Assembly: GCA_018362935.1 (NCBI GenBank)
Contig: JAHALQ010000020.1
Span: 1 to 36,195, forward strand
Source: Pseudomonadota bacterium
Lineage (GTDB): Bacteria; Pseudomonadota; Alphaproteobacteria; RF32; CAG-239
DNA length: 36,195 nucleotides
Direction: 5' to 3'
Shown: positions 22,907 to 31,498 of the stretch, piece by piece
Numbering within the stretch: the first letter of the stretch is position 1
How the letters are laid out: each line of letters starts with the position of its first letter
Position numbers and translations under genes: made by a program
Notes under the pieces: model-generated
Databases searched by the model: none
What the model was told of the DNA's origin: nothing
The model's input: the letters and a program-made list of their open reading frames with translations, nothing else

Positions 22907-23848
22907 ATGAAAATAGGCAAACTATACAACAAACTGCTCCGCGTTTTACACTTTATCTCCGAGCAGGAGTACCGCAATCGCAAAATCAAATATCTGCCGC
23001 ATATTGACAAAGCCAAAGTTCAGCTGGAAATCAACCATTTCAACAGCCTCGGCACGCTCAAACGCGAAAACCAGCCGCGCCTCGTTGTTTCGCTGACTTC
23101 GTTTCCCGAGCGTATGTACGACATCCACTACACGCTCTATTCGCTTCTCAATCAAAGCTTGAAACCTGACACGGTCATTTTGTGGCTGGCCAGCGAACAG
23201 TTTCCCAATTTGGAACAGGATATCCCCGCCGCCGTTTTAAACCTGCGCAATAACGGCTTGGTCATTAAATGGTGCGAAGACCTGCGCTCTTATAAAAAAC
23301 TCGTTCCGGCCTTAAAAGAATTTGACAACGATATCATTATCACCGCTGACGATGACATATATTATCCCCAGCAGTGGCTTGAACTTTTGTATACGGCATA
23401 CCTCAAAAATCCCCGCGCCGTCCATTGCCATCGCGGCCACCGGCTGACATTCGACCCAAACGGCGAAATCCTGCCGTATAAGAAATGGAAACACCGTATT
23501 GCTGCGGGCGAGCCGGCCTTTACCAACTTTTCCACCGGCGCCGGCGGCGCTTTGTATCCGCCGCACAGCCTTTATAAAGACGTCACCGAGAAAAAGCTGT
23601 TCCAAAAACTGGCGCCCAATGCCGACGACATATGGTTCTGGGCCATGGCGGTAATGAACAACACCCCGGTTAACATCGTCGAACATAATCTGCGCGGGCT
23701 GATATACGTCAATCCTGAACGCGAAATGCGCGTCAGCGGCGAATTTACGCTTGCCATGGTCAATTGCGCGGAAGGCCGCAATGATGCCCAGATTAAAGCT
23801 GTCATAGAACATTATCCGCACATCAAAGAAAACATCATCAAACAATAA
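22907..23848 (+). CDS. Putative GT-A fold glycosyltransferase
   Basis: 313 residues. A glycosyltransferase-like core: LVVSLTSFPERMYDIHYTLY (59-78), LLNQSLKPDTVILWLA, acidic metal/nucleotide-binding DDD at 148-150 in IIITADDDIYYPQQWLELL, and an acceptor-side GAGGALYPPHSLY and NADDIWFWAMAV. No membrane segment. It is like proteins found in capsule and O-antigen loci. The ATG at 22907 has AGAGGT upstream; the gap to the exporter is 21 bp and to the next glycosyltransferase 10 bp, so all three form an operon. Donor and acceptor unknown. Confidence 0.8.
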   Translation: MKIGKLYNKLLRVLHFISEQEYRNRKIKYLPHIDKAKVQLEINHFNSLGTLKRENQPRLVVSLTSFPERMYDIHYTLYSLLNQSLKPDTVILWLASEQFPNLEQDIPAAVLNLRNNGLVIKWCEDLRSYKKLVPALKEFDNDIIITADDDIYYPQQWLELLYTAYLKNPRAVHCHRGHRLTFDPNGEILPYKKWKHRIAAGEPAFTNFSTGAGGALYPPHSLYKDVTEKKLFQKLAPNADDIWFWAMAVMNNTPVNIVEHNLRGLIYVNPEREMRVSGEFTLAMVNCAEGRNDAQIKAVIEHYPHIKENIIKQ

Positions 23849-23858
23849 GAGGTAAATT

Positions 23859-24713
23859 ATGAGTTCCCATCCAGCCGTTTCGGTGCTTATGCCGGTTTAC
23901 AATACCAAAGAAGCCCACCTGCGCGAAGCCATTGACAGTATCCTCGGACAGACTTTCAAGGATTTTGAATTATTAATTCTTAATGATTGTTCCACAGACC
24001 CAGAGGTTGAAAAAACAGTCCTCTCTTATGACGATAAACGCATTAAATATTCCGTTAATGAACAAAATCTGGGAATTTCCGGTTCGCGCAACCGCCTTGT
24101 AAAACTTGCCAAAGGAAAATATCTGGCGGTTATGGATCATGACGACATCAGCCGTCCCGAGCGACTTGCCAAACAGGTCGAATATATGGAACAGCATCCC
24201 GAAACCGGTGTCGTAGGTTCATTTGCGCGCGAACTGTTGTCAGGCAAGAAACTGACTCTGCCGGTCAACGACGAAGATATAAAACTGGCGCTTGTTTTCC
24301 GCAGCAGCATTTTTCACCCGGCTTCGATGATTCGGCGCGAGCTGTTCAATATTGCCGCTTATGAAAATATTTTTACGCCGGCGGAAGATTATGCCCTTTG
24401 GTGCCGCCTGATTAGACACACCTGTTTTCATAATATTCCTGAAATTTTATTTATTTACCGCAACCACAAAGACAACACCTCGCACAAACAAAAACGCCTT
24501 ACCGCCGAGGCCAGCCGGAATATCCGCATCTTTACCAAGCGCGAAAATCCCGACCTTTATGCCGCAGCTTTGGAAAAAGCCACAATAACCACCCGGGTTA
24601 ATTTATTCGGCTTTCTGCCTTTATTAAGCATTCGCAAAAGCGGCGGCCGAACCAAATGCAAGCTGTTTGACCTCATCACCCTTTATTCGAGCAAAACCAA
24701 GACCGTTGTATAA
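23859..24713 (+). CDS. Glycosyltransferase family 2 protein
   Basis: 284 residues. Visible GT2 motifs: VSVLMPVYNTKEAHLREAID (8-27), GQTFKDFELLILNDCSTD, NLGISGSRNRLVKLAKGKYLAVMDHDD (DHDD nucleotide/metal site near 93-96) and EDYALWCRL. The C-terminal 60 residues are basic without a clear membrane helix. The ATG at 23859 has AAGAGGT upstream. Last gene of the exporter-glycosyltransferase operon, followed by a hairpin terminator. Confidence 0.9.
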   Translation: MSSHPAVSVLMPVYNTKEAHLREAIDSILGQTFKDFELLILNDCSTDPEVEKTVLSYDDKRIKYSVNEQNLGISGSRNRLVKLAKGKYLAVMDHDDISRPERLAKQVEYMEQHPETGVVGSFARELLSGKKLTLPVNDEDIKLALVFRSSIFHPASMIRRELFNIAAYENIFTPAEDYALWCRLIRHTCFHNIPEILFIYRNHKDNTSHKQKRLTAEASRNIRIFTKRENPDLYAAALEKATITTRVNLFGFLPLLSIRKSGGRTKCKLFDLITLYSSKTKTVV

Positions 24714-24737
24714 AGGCATTTTTGCAAGCGACAAGCC

Positions 24738-24760
24738 GGCGCAGATACCCTGCGCCTTTT
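24738..24760 (+). terminator. Terminator of the glycosyltransferase operon
   Basis: GGCGCAG-atacc-CTGCGCC followed by TTTT, 25 bp after the stop. The remaining 160 bp to terC show no gene and no yybP-ykoY type riboswitch motif. Confidence 0.75.
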
Positions 24761-24919
24761 CTCTGTCTGAAAACCGCCGGAATTTTTCTTCAAACCCTTT
24801 TGAAAAAAACGATATTCGCATTGACGAACTGTCAAACTTATCGTACACCGAAAGGCGCTGTAACAACTAATGGAACTTTAAAATTGGAAAAAATAAACTA
24901 TCTGCTTGAGCATCACTAC

Positions 24920-25843
24920 ATGCTCTCGACAAACGTGATGTGGCTGATTTTCGCCGTATTAATTTTTGTCCTTTTATTTTTGGATTTATTTGTTTTTCAC
25001 AAAAAAATCGAAGAACCTCAGATTGCCGATACATTAAAAATGAGCATTTACTACATTCTCATTGCACTGGCATTCGGACTCTTTATCATTTATGAAAAAG
25101 GCGCTTCCGCCGGCATGCTTTATTATACCGGTTATCTGGTCGAAAAAAGCCTTTCCATGGATAACATTTTTGTTATCTCTCTTGTTTTCACCAGTCTCAA
25201 GATTCCGGCCAAATACCAACACCGCGTTTTGTTCTGGGGTATTTTGGGTGCCATCGTCATGCGCGCGGTAATGATTTTGGTCGGCGCCAAACTGGTCAGT
25301 GATTTTCACTGGATTCTATATGTATTTTCATTTTTTCTTCTCTACACCGGCATCAAAATGCTGCTTGCCGGAGACGAAGAAACCTCTTTGTCAGATACCA
25401 AAATTTTTAAACTGGTCAAGCGCACTTTTAAAATGACGCGCAAATTGTATGACGAACATTTTATCGTGCGCCAAAACAAAAGGATTCTCATTACGCCGCT
25501 GCTGTTTGCGCTGATAATCATCGAACTGATGGACATTATCTTTGCGGTCGACAGTATACCCGCCATATTTCTGATTACCCAGGACGTCTTTATTGTTTAT
25601 ACCAGCAATATTTTCGCAATTCTCGGTCTCAGGGCATTGTATTTCCTGCTGGCGGCAAGCATTAACCGCTTTACTTACCTCAAGCCGGCTCTGGCCGTTA
25701 TTCTGATTTTCATCGGCAGTAAGATTTTCCTGCCTTATATCGGAATAAAAATAGAAGCCTGGCAATCGCTGATAATCACCTTCAGTATTCTTGCCGGAAG
25801 CATTGCCATGTCGGTTTTGCGGCCCGGCACTTCGCACAAATAA
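24920..25843 (+). CDS. TerC/Alx-family membrane protein
   Basis: 307 residues with about eight hydrophobic segments. Visible: LDLFVFHKK after TM1, EKSLSMDNIFVISLVF (the conserved acidic pair and SMDN), GAIVMRAVMILVG, and IELMDIIFAVDSIPAIFLIT (second metal-binding-like acid motif), NIFAILGLRALYFLL. The family exports manganese or other metals and, in some bacteria, helps load metal on secreted enzymes. The ATG at 24920 is chosen because the preceding open stretch is basic, contains the operon terminator and has no start signal. It converges with the lipoprotein gene. Confidence 0.9.
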   Translation: MLSTNVMWLIFAVLIFVLLFLDLFVFHKKIEEPQIADTLKMSIYYILIALAFGLFIIYEKGASAGMLYYTGYLVEKSLSMDNIFVISLVFTSLKIPAKYQHRVLFWGILGAIVMRAVMILVGAKLVSDFHWILYVFSFFLLYTGIKMLLAGDEETSLSDTKIFKLVKRTFKMTRKLYDEHFIVRQNKRILITPLLFALIIIELMDIIFAVDSIPAIFLITQDVFIVYTSNIFAILGLRALYFLLAASINRFTYLKPALAVILIFIGSKIFLPYIGIKIEAWQSLIITFSILAGSIAMSVLRPGTSHK

Positions 25844-25853
25844 CTTTGTCCGT

Positions 25854-25884
25854 AAAAAAAAGCCTCTGCAAAGAGGCTTTTTTT
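25854..25884. terminator. Bidirectional terminator between terC and the lipoprotein gene
   Basis: AAAAAAAGCCTC-tgcaaa-GAGGCTTTTTTT; it serves both convergent genes. Confidence 0.9.
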
Positions 25885-25885
25885 A

Positions 25886-26527
25886 TTACATAACAACTTT
25901 TATCCGCAAAATCGGAAACAGTTCGTCGCGCGAACCGAAATGCGAAAAGACAATTTCGTCAAAGCTGTCCGCCGTCAGCAGCGATTTGAACGGCGCCGAC
26001 GATTCCCGGTCCTCAAAGGAATAATGATAAAAATCCTGTTCGGTGTCATTGACCAGCAAAAATGATTTTGTCTGCCACCGTTTCTTTTGAACATTCAGCA
26101 CACCGTCTTTGGCCTCGGATATTTTCACCAGTTCCAATCCCGGAAACAACTCCTGTATCTGCGGCAAAGCCAATTCGCTGACCGTAAAAGTTCCGTCTTC
26201 GTATTTCGCCTCAAAAAACTTCAAATTGGCATTATTATAACCAATCAGCCGCCCTTGGTGCAAAAACTCATAATTAGTCGGCATAAATAACGGCGCTTCT
26301 CTCCCGGCAACATATTCCGAATAGCTGCCGCTGCCGACAGAAACCCGCTTGGTGAACACAATCCGGTCTTCAACCATGCCGCCGTTGCTCCAATAATTTC
26401 CGCCCGGCGAATACAAGATTTGATAACCGTCATAAACCGCATTATCGATAAAATCCGGATTAATATCATAAGCTTTGCCGCAACAGGCTAAAAACAGCAA
26501 TCCGCACAAACCGCCCCATATTTTCAT
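25886..26527 (-). CDS. Putative lipoprotein of unknown function
   Basis: 213 residues. The N-terminus MKIWGGLCGLLFLACCGK is a lipoprotein signal with lipobox LAC-C. The remainder is soluble with a beta-rich look (YQILYSPGGNYWSNGGMVEDRIVFTKRV, SELALPQIQELFPGLELVKI, DSFDEIVFSHFGSRDELFPI). I do not recognise a family. The ATG at 26527 has AAGGAGA upstream; the longer open frame upstream (to 26596) lacks such a signal. Divergent from msrAB. Confidence 0.75.
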   Translation of the reverse strand: MKIWGGLCGLLFLACCGKAYDINPDFIDNAVYDGYQILYSPGGNYWSNGGMVEDRIVFTKRVSVGSGSYSEYVAGREAPLFMPTNYEFLHQGRLIGYNNANLKFFEAKYEDGTFTVSELALPQIQELFPGLELVKISEAKDGVLNVQKKRWQTKSFLLVNDTEQDFYHYSFEDRESSAPFKSLLTADSFDEIVFSHFGSRDELFPILRIKVVM

Positions 26528-26655
26528 AACTTTTCTCCTTAATTTCTGATATATCAGCATAACCTGAAAAAACCCCGGCGACAAGCACAAACGCACGATT
26601 TAAATTTTTTGCTTTTATGACTATATTATATACAAAGTAACAAAGGAGAAACCAA

Positions 26656-27531
26656 ATGAGTTTATCGCAGGCAATATTTGCCGCTGGATGTTTTTGGGGT
26701 GTGCAGGCTGTTTTCGACAATGTTCCCGGCGTTAGGGAAACAATCGTCGGCTATACCGGCGGACATGCCGCGAACCCGACTTACGAAACGGTATGTACCG
26801 ATTCGACCGGTCATGCCGAAGCAGTCAAAATAGTTTATGATGACCAGGAAGTCAGTTACGACCGCCTGCTTGATGTCTTCTTTGCCGCACACAACCCCAC
26901 AACCCTCAACCGCCAGGGGCCGGACGTGGGCAGCCAATACCGTTCCGCAATTTTTTATTTTAATAACATACAAAAAGAAAAAGCGTTGCACAAAATTGAA
27001 CAGCTCAATAAAGCCGGAATCTTTGACGCGCCGATAATTACCGAGGTCATTCCGGCAGCTGAATTCTATCCGGCGGAAAATTATCATCAAAACTACCTGC
27101 AGCGCCGCGGGCAGCATAATTGTTCTGCCGTGCGGCCGCAAATCCGTCTTAATGAAGCTGAACTCCGCCGCAGACTGTCACCGCAGCAATATGCGGTTTT
27201 GCGCCAAAAAGCAACCGAACCGCCGTTCAGCGGCAAATATCTCCATACGGCCGATGACGGGACTTTTGTCTGCGCTGCCTGCGGCAACCGAATATTTGAA
27301 AGCAGCGCCAAATTTGCATCGGGCTGCGGATGGCCGAGTTTTGACCGCGCAATTCCCGGAAGCACGCGGCTCGCCCCGGATTTCAGCCACGGCCTTCACC
27401 GTACCGAAGTCACTTGCGCGCGCTGCGGTTCTCATCTCGGACACCTTTTTGACGATGGGCCGGGCGATACCGGCATGCGCTTTTGCATTAATGCCGCAGC
27501 CATGGATTTTAACGCCCGACCGGAAAAGTAA
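26656..27531 (+). CDS. msrAB: Fused peptide methionine sulfoxide reductase MsrA-MsrB
   Basis: 291 residues. It repairs both epimers of methionine sulfoxide. The MsrA part is first (1-~155): active Cys12 in AAGCFWGVQ, GYTGG, GHAEAVKIVYD. The MsrB part (~165-291): zinc-binding CxxC pairs (CAAC, CARC), CGWPSFDRAI, HLGHLFDDGP and catalytic Cys277 in RFCINAAAM. No signal peptide, so cytoplasmic. The ATG at 26656 has AAAGGAG upstream. A 60-bp gap separates it from the KAP NTPase gene. Confidence 0.96.
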   Translation: MSLSQAIFAAGCFWGVQAVFDNVPGVRETIVGYTGGHAANPTYETVCTDSTGHAEAVKIVYDDQEVSYDRLLDVFFAAHNPTTLNRQGPDVGSQYRSAIFYFNNIQKEKALHKIEQLNKAGIFDAPIITEVIPAAEFYPAENYHQNYLQRRGQHNCSAVRPQIRLNEAELRRRLSPQQYAVLRQKATEPPFSGKYLHTADDGTFVCAACGNRIFESSAKFASGCGWPSFDRAIPGSTRLAPDFSHGLHRTEVTCARCGSHLGHLFDDGPGDTGMRFCINAAAMDFNARPEK

Positions 27532-27593
27532 CGGTTGTAAATTTCAAAAATTACATTAGAATATCCGCATTAGTTAAACGAAGGACTGAAACA

Positions 27594-28991
27594 ATGCGCG
27601 ATTTAAAATTTAAAGAATGGGAAAAGGAAGACAAACTGGATATTGCCCAAAAAGTAACCGCTTTTGCCCAAATCATTGCTCATAGCGAAAAATCAAACGT
27701 ATACAGCGTGGCTGCGCCGTTTGGCATCGGCAAAACTTTTTTTTGCGAAGGACTGAAAGCCTGGTTTGCGGATAAAGGTATTCCCTGCATTGGCTACAAC
27801 GTATGGGAAGTCGATTTCTATGAAGATCCGCTCACGCCGTTGATTTGCGAAATAACCGAAAGCCTTGGCCGATATTATGAAACGGATGACACCATAAAAA
27901 AACTCCTCAACGAGCTGACATTTTTTGGAAAAGCAATTGTTTCCGCGATCAAAATTGAAGCAAAAGTCCCCCTTCTCGGCAGCATTACCATTGACGGCGA
28001 CAAAGGAATGAACCGGTGCGAAAAAGCGGCTAAGGCAGCTCAAAACAAAGATATTTGCAGCAATTATAAAGAATACAGACAAGCCGTACAGAATTTCAAA
28101 AACTGTCTGGCCCAAATAGCCCAATACAACAAACCGCTTGTCATCATAATAGACGAGCTTGACCGCTGCCGCCCGGATTATGCCGTCAAAGTGCTCGAAA
28201 CCATCAAACATTTCTTTGACATAGACGGACTTTGCTTCGTCCTGTCTATGGATGAAGGCCAGCTTAAAAACTCGGTGCAGCAGCTGTACGGCCCGCTCAA
28301 CTTTGCCGAATACATGCGTAAATTTGTCAATTATTCATTTGCCCTGCCCACGCCGGATGCCGAAAAATATATTGCATACTTGAGCGAGTCGTATAAGCTC
28401 GAACAGCAGCTGCAAAAATTTGCGAATATAAAAACTTTTTTAGAAAAAAACAAAGACTGCCGAGAAGTCGCCGACATTATGACTTCGTTGTTTTCAGCTT
28501 ACGCCTGCCTGTTTAATTTTTCGCTGCGCGCCCAAAACCAGGTCATGCAGCGTCTAATTCTGTTCATAAACAGCCTGAATCCGAACAAAAGCTTCTATCC
28601 CGAATTCGTCGTCTTTTTGGCCTGCGTCCGCGAATACAGCAAAGGTCTTTACGAAGAACTCAAAATCGGCAATGGAAAAAATGATACTATGAATTATATC
28701 CGCCAATACATCGGCACTGACAAAACCTTTAATGAAGATAAGTTTACGAAATTATGTGCCCCTTTTAAAATAAAATACTATTATGATTATGGAAAATTTC
28801 ATATCTACAACTGCTGTGACATCTACATGCAGGCACTTAATAATCGCAGCCACGAGAATTTAAATGATTTGGAACATATTGCGATGCATATGTGCCTTTA
28901 CGAAGAAGAAAACCGCCCGCAGATATATTTCCAGAAAATGGATTTTATCGATTCATTTTTTGAAACCGCAAATGAAGTCGCTGCCGAATAA
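27594..28991 (+). CDS. KAP-family P-loop NTPase
   Basis: 465 residues. Visible: Walker A APFGIGKTFFC (41-51) and Walker B PLVIIIDELDRCRPDYAVKVLETIKHFFDI (181-210), the ELDRCRP form being diagnostic for KAP proteins. Many KAP NTPases have membrane helices inserted between the Walker motifs; here that stretch (110-180) is soluble. After residue 240 the protein is helical, with cysteine-containing segments and no known domain. Bacterial KAP proteins include phage-exclusion proteins such as PifA and other membrane-linked ATPases; the role here is open. It stands alone, with SD ACGAAGGAC upstream of the ATG at 27594. Confidence 0.88.
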   Translation: MRDLKFKEWEKEDKLDIAQKVTAFAQIIAHSEKSNVYSVAAPFGIGKTFFCEGLKAWFADKGIPCIGYNVWEVDFYEDPLTPLICEITESLGRYYETDDTIKKLLNELTFFGKAIVSAIKIEAKVPLLGSITIDGDKGMNRCEKAAKAAQNKDICSNYKEYRQAVQNFKNCLAQIAQYNKPLVIIIDELDRCRPDYAVKVLETIKHFFDIDGLCFVLSMDEGQLKNSVQQLYGPLNFAEYMRKFVNYSFALPTPDAEKYIAYLSESYKLEQQLQKFANIKTFLEKNKDCREVADIMTSLFSAYACLFNFSLRAQNQVMQRLILFINSLNPNKSFYPEFVVFLACVREYSKGLYEELKIGNGKNDTMNYIRQYIGTDKTFNEDKFTKLCAPFKIKYYYDYGKFHIYNCCDIYMQALNNRSHENLNDLEHIAMHMCLYEEENRPQIYFQKMDFIDSFFETANEVAAE

Positions 28992-29061
28992 TATTCCGGT
29001 TTGACAAACGAAGCTTGGTAATTTATTCTGTTTGCAATAAAATTTATAAGAGGAAAAGTCC

Positions 29062-29655
29062 ATGAGAAAATATCTGCTGATTGTTTTTATGCTTCTGATG
29101 TCCGGCACGGCCGGCGCTCAGGATATTTCTTTGCCTAAACCGCAGATTACCGGCGGCAAACCGCTGATGGACGTTATTGCCGCCCGCCGCACCGGCCGCA
29201 ATTTTTCCGCGCGGCAGCCGGATGAACAGACGCTTTCAAATCTGTTATGGAGCGCCTGGGGCATTTCCTCTCCCGACGGCAAACGCACAATTCCCACGGC
29301 CCGCAATAAACAAAACCTCAATATTTACATTTTGCGTCCCGATGGCGCTTACCTATACGACGCCGCTGCCAACCGTCTGGAAAAAATCACCGGCGAAGAT
29401 CTCCGCCCGCTCACCGACGGTGGACAAGGATTTCCCAAAACTGTCCCGCTCACTTTGATATACACGGCGCAAGAAGACTATTCCGCCGCGCTGCATGCCG
29501 GTTCGGCCTACCAGAATGTCGGCCTGTTCTGCGCTTCATTCGGCCTCAATAATGTTGTCCGCGGCATGATTGACCGTGAAGCGCTGAACCGCAAGCTTAA
29601 GCTCCCCAAAGGGCATGTCGTGCTGATTTCACAAATTGTCGGCTATCCGCAATAA
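29062..29655 (+). CDS. Exported nitroreductase-fold protein (SagB-like)
   Basis: 197 residues. Signal peptide at 1-20 (KYLLIVFMLLMSGTAGAQ). The mature part has the FMN-dependent nitroreductase layout: LMDVIAARRTGRNFSARQPD (substrate/FMN Arg), LLWSAWGISSPDGKRTIPTA, GSAYQNVGLFCASFGLNNVVRG and HVVLISQIVGYPQ. Export of this fold is unusual and has been seen in SagB-like proteins of gut bacteria. The ATG at 29062 has AGAGGAAAAG upstream. Reductant and substrate unknown. Confidence 0.85.
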   Translation: MRKYLLIVFMLLMSGTAGAQDISLPKPQITGGKPLMDVIAARRTGRNFSARQPDEQTLSNLLWSAWGISSPDGKRTIPTARNKQNLNIYILRPDGAYLYDAAANRLEKITGEDLRPLTDGGQGFPKTVPLTLIYTAQEDYSAALHAGSAYQNVGLFCASFGLNNVVRGMIDREALNRKLKLPKGHVVLISQIVGYPQ

Positions 29656-29694
29656 CACCCTATAGCCCGTCCCCGCCATAACACCAATAAATGA

Positions 29695-29723
29695 TTGCAT
29701 CGCTAACCTAAAAAAGGTATACT
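29695..29723 (+). promoter_or_regulatory. Promoter of the small membrane-protein gene
   Basis: TTGCAT (29695-29700), 17-bp spacer, TATACT (29718-29723), 37 bp before the ATG at 29760. Confidence 0.6.
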
Positions 29724-29759
29724 AAAAGAAGCCGGTCAATATTATTGGAGGGACAAATT

Positions 29760-30269
29760 ATGAAAAAAGCCACTCACATTTTTTATTACAGCCGCAAAAA
29801 ACTGGGGTTGTATCTGGTTTTTAACATTATTCTCCTCGCGCTGGCCGTTCTCTTTACATTAACCATTTTTCCCGACTACCCGGCTGTATACTATTTTGCC
29901 GTCGGCAGCTGCGTAATCTCGCTGCTGGGCGCCCTTGTTGTTTTTGTGCTACCGCTGCGCCTTGCTGTCATTACGCCTTTGACAATCAAAATAGACCGGG
30001 CCGCCCCGTTGAAATGGTCGGACATCAGCAAAATCAGCAAAGTTAAAGTCGGCAAAAGCCTGTTTGCCAAAAACATCCTTAGACTGGAAACCGGCAAGCT
30101 CCGCGGCTATCATATGAATCTTATCCAGAAAATTACCAGCAACAGCCAATTCGGCGCTTTTTCTATTCCGTTATATGCCATGTCTGCCGACACGGCTCGC
30201 GATATCGAACGAATCATCCGCAAATATCAGGCCGCCGAACTGTCTCACCAAAAAAATAACCAAAATTAG
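29760..30269 (+). CDS. Small membrane protein with PH-like cytoplasmic region
   Basis: 169 residues. Two hydrophobic helices (about 17-40 and 45-70) follow a basic start (MKKATHIFYYSRKKLG), so the N-terminus is cytoplasmic. The remainder (PLTIKIDRAAPLKWSDISKISKV, GAFSIPLYAMSADTARDIERI) resembles the PH-like domains of bacterial two-helix inner-membrane proteins. Family not firmly recognised. The ATG at 29760 has TGGAGGG upstream. Its own promoter is upstream; another promoter follows the stop. Confidence 0.7.
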   Translation: MKKATHIFYYSRKKLGLYLVFNIILLALAVLFTLTIFPDYPAVYYFAVGSCVISLLGALVVFVLPLRLAVITPLTIKIDRAAPLKWSDISKISKVKVGKSLFAKNILRLETGKLRGYHMNLIQKITSNSQFGAFSIPLYAMSADTARDIERIIRKYQAAELSHQKNNQN

Positions 30270-30281
30270 ACAAAAAACATA

Positions 30282-30310
30282 TTGCAGACAGCTTATTTTT
30301 GTGCTATATT
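30282..30310 (+). promoter_or_regulatory. Promoter of the unknown gene at 30347
   Basis: TTGCAG (30282-30287), 17-bp spacer, TATATT (30305-30310), 36 bp before the ATG. Confidence 0.6.
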
Positions 30311-30346
30311 GTTTTCATTGTTAATCACAAGCAAAGGTGCTTTTCC

Positions 30347-30901
30347 ATGACAAACAACGTAAAAATGTACAGCCAAAACCTCGGCAACTGCGGCAGCGAC
30401 ATTATTCGCGTCAAAAAAGGCTACCTGCCGGAAATGACCAACAGCCTCGGAAACATGCTTCAGGGCCATGTTGTCCAAATCGTTCATAAAAATGGAAAAA
30501 CCGATGAAGTCGCCCTTGTCCGCGACCACGAAACATACGGCGAGCCCAGCGGCGGCCTGTTTATCCCGATGACCCAAATCGGCATCAGCCTTGACGGTAT
30601 AAAGCAAAAACATTCTTTTTTAGGCAATGACCGTGAACCGGCTGTCGATATTGATTTTACGCAAATTGCCCCGGAAGCCCGCGAGCTTGTCAAAACAGCC
30701 GAAGAAGCCGTCAAACAATCCCTGAAATTCCCGGAAACACAGCAAAATCAAGACGGCAAACAAGCGGAAAGCAACATCGGCGCTTATGAAGTTCTGCCCG
30801 AATTCCGCCCGCGGCCCTCGCTCCCGACAGCTGAAAAAACAGCTTCGTCGCCCAAACCGAAGAAATCAATTTTCAGTAGAATCAGACAGTTTATCCGATA
30901 G
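30347..30901 (+). CDS. Uncharacterised protein with a basic C-terminal tail
   Basis: 184 residues; family not recognised. Residues 1-125 look like a small mixed alpha/beta domain (GNCGSDIIRVKKGYLPEMTN, NMLQGHVVQIVHKNGKTDEV, SGGLFIPMTQIGISL). Residues 130-175 are polar and proline-rich, and the last 15 residues (PKKSIFSRIRQFIR) form a basic amphipathic helix that could bind membrane or nucleic acid. Own promoter and terminator, so it is a single-gene unit. The ATG at 30347 has AAAGGTGC upstream. Confidence 0.65.
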   Translation: MTNNVKMYSQNLGNCGSDIIRVKKGYLPEMTNSLGNMLQGHVVQIVHKNGKTDEVALVRDHETYGEPSGGLFIPMTQIGISLDGIKQKHSFLGNDREPAVDIDFTQIAPEARELVKTAEEAVKQSLKFPETQQNQDGKQAESNIGAYEVLPEFRPRPSLPTAEKTASSPKPKKSIFSRIRQFIR

Positions 30902-30914
30902 ATACCCATAAAAC

Positions 30915-30948
30915 AAAAAATCCCGGGCTTGCCAACCCGGGATTTTTT
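30915..30948. terminator. Bidirectional terminator
   Basis: AAAAAATCCCGGG-cttgccaa-CCCGGGATTTTTT between two convergent genes; the second gene's stop codon touches its T-run. Confidence 0.92.
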
Positions 30949-31417
30949 ATTTTCCGTTGGTATCAATTTCAATATATTCTTCGTCTCCTGCCGGAGCTTC
31001 AAATTTTTCTTTAAGTTCAGCAAAACACTCCAGATTCCCAGCGGCAATCGCCCCCGGACGCCGCGCGATGCGTCTTTGTAAAACGCTGTCTTTGGCATAA
31101 ACATAATACAAACGGTATTCCGTCCCCCAAATGCGGGCGTTTTCCCGCGCGGCATCCCGGCTTTTGCGGGACCAGAACCCCATATCCAAGATGACATCGC
31201 GGCCTTCGTCAAGATAATCTTTAGATTTCAGCCACAACATATCCATTGTTTTCGCAAAACATCTGTTCCAATTATTTTCATACTCTTTAGGCTGAAAAAG
31301 TTTCATGCACCATTCGTCGGGATTAAGATGAATGCCGTTGACCTCAAGAGCTAATTGTTTTGCAAAGGTCGTTTTTCCTGCGCCTAAAAAACCGCAGATG
31401 ATATGAAGTTTTGCCAT
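30947..31417 (-). CDS. AAA-family P-loop kinase-like protein
   Basis: 156 residues. Visible: Walker A IICGFLGAGKTTFAKQ (6-21), HLNPDEWCMKL (acidic residue in the position of the zeta-toxin/shikimate-type substrate Asp), GRDVILDMGFWSRKSRDAAR (Walker B-like plus substrate loop), YRLYYVYAKDSVLQRRIARR (lid arginines). This is the layout of small zeta-like or polynucleotide kinase-like proteins. No antitoxin gene is beside it, so a toxin role is not supported. The ATG at 31417 has AGGTACGG upstream. Confidence 0.8.
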   Translation of the reverse strand: MAKLHIICGFLGAGKTTFAKQLALEVNGIHLNPDEWCMKLFQPKEYENNWNRCFAKTMDMLWLKSKDYLDEGRDVILDMGFWSRKSRDAARENARIWGTEYRLYYVYAKDSVLQRRIARRPGAIAAGNLECFAELKEKFEAPAGDEEYIEIDTNGK

Positions 31418-31498
31418 GACCGTACCTGTATCCTGTTTCTTGTTACAATACAGTCTTATATAACATAACGCATTATTCCTGTCAAAATATTGACAAAA

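Noticed and set aside
24714..24919. Manganese (yybP-ykoY) riboswitch upstream of terC
   Set aside because: I looked for the conserved core of this riboswitch, which often precedes terC/alx genes, and did not find it; only an operon terminator is present.
30947..31417. Zeta-type toxin of a toxin-antitoxin pair
   Set aside because: The kinase fold fits, but there is no small antitoxin frame beside it and the gene stands alone with its own terminator.
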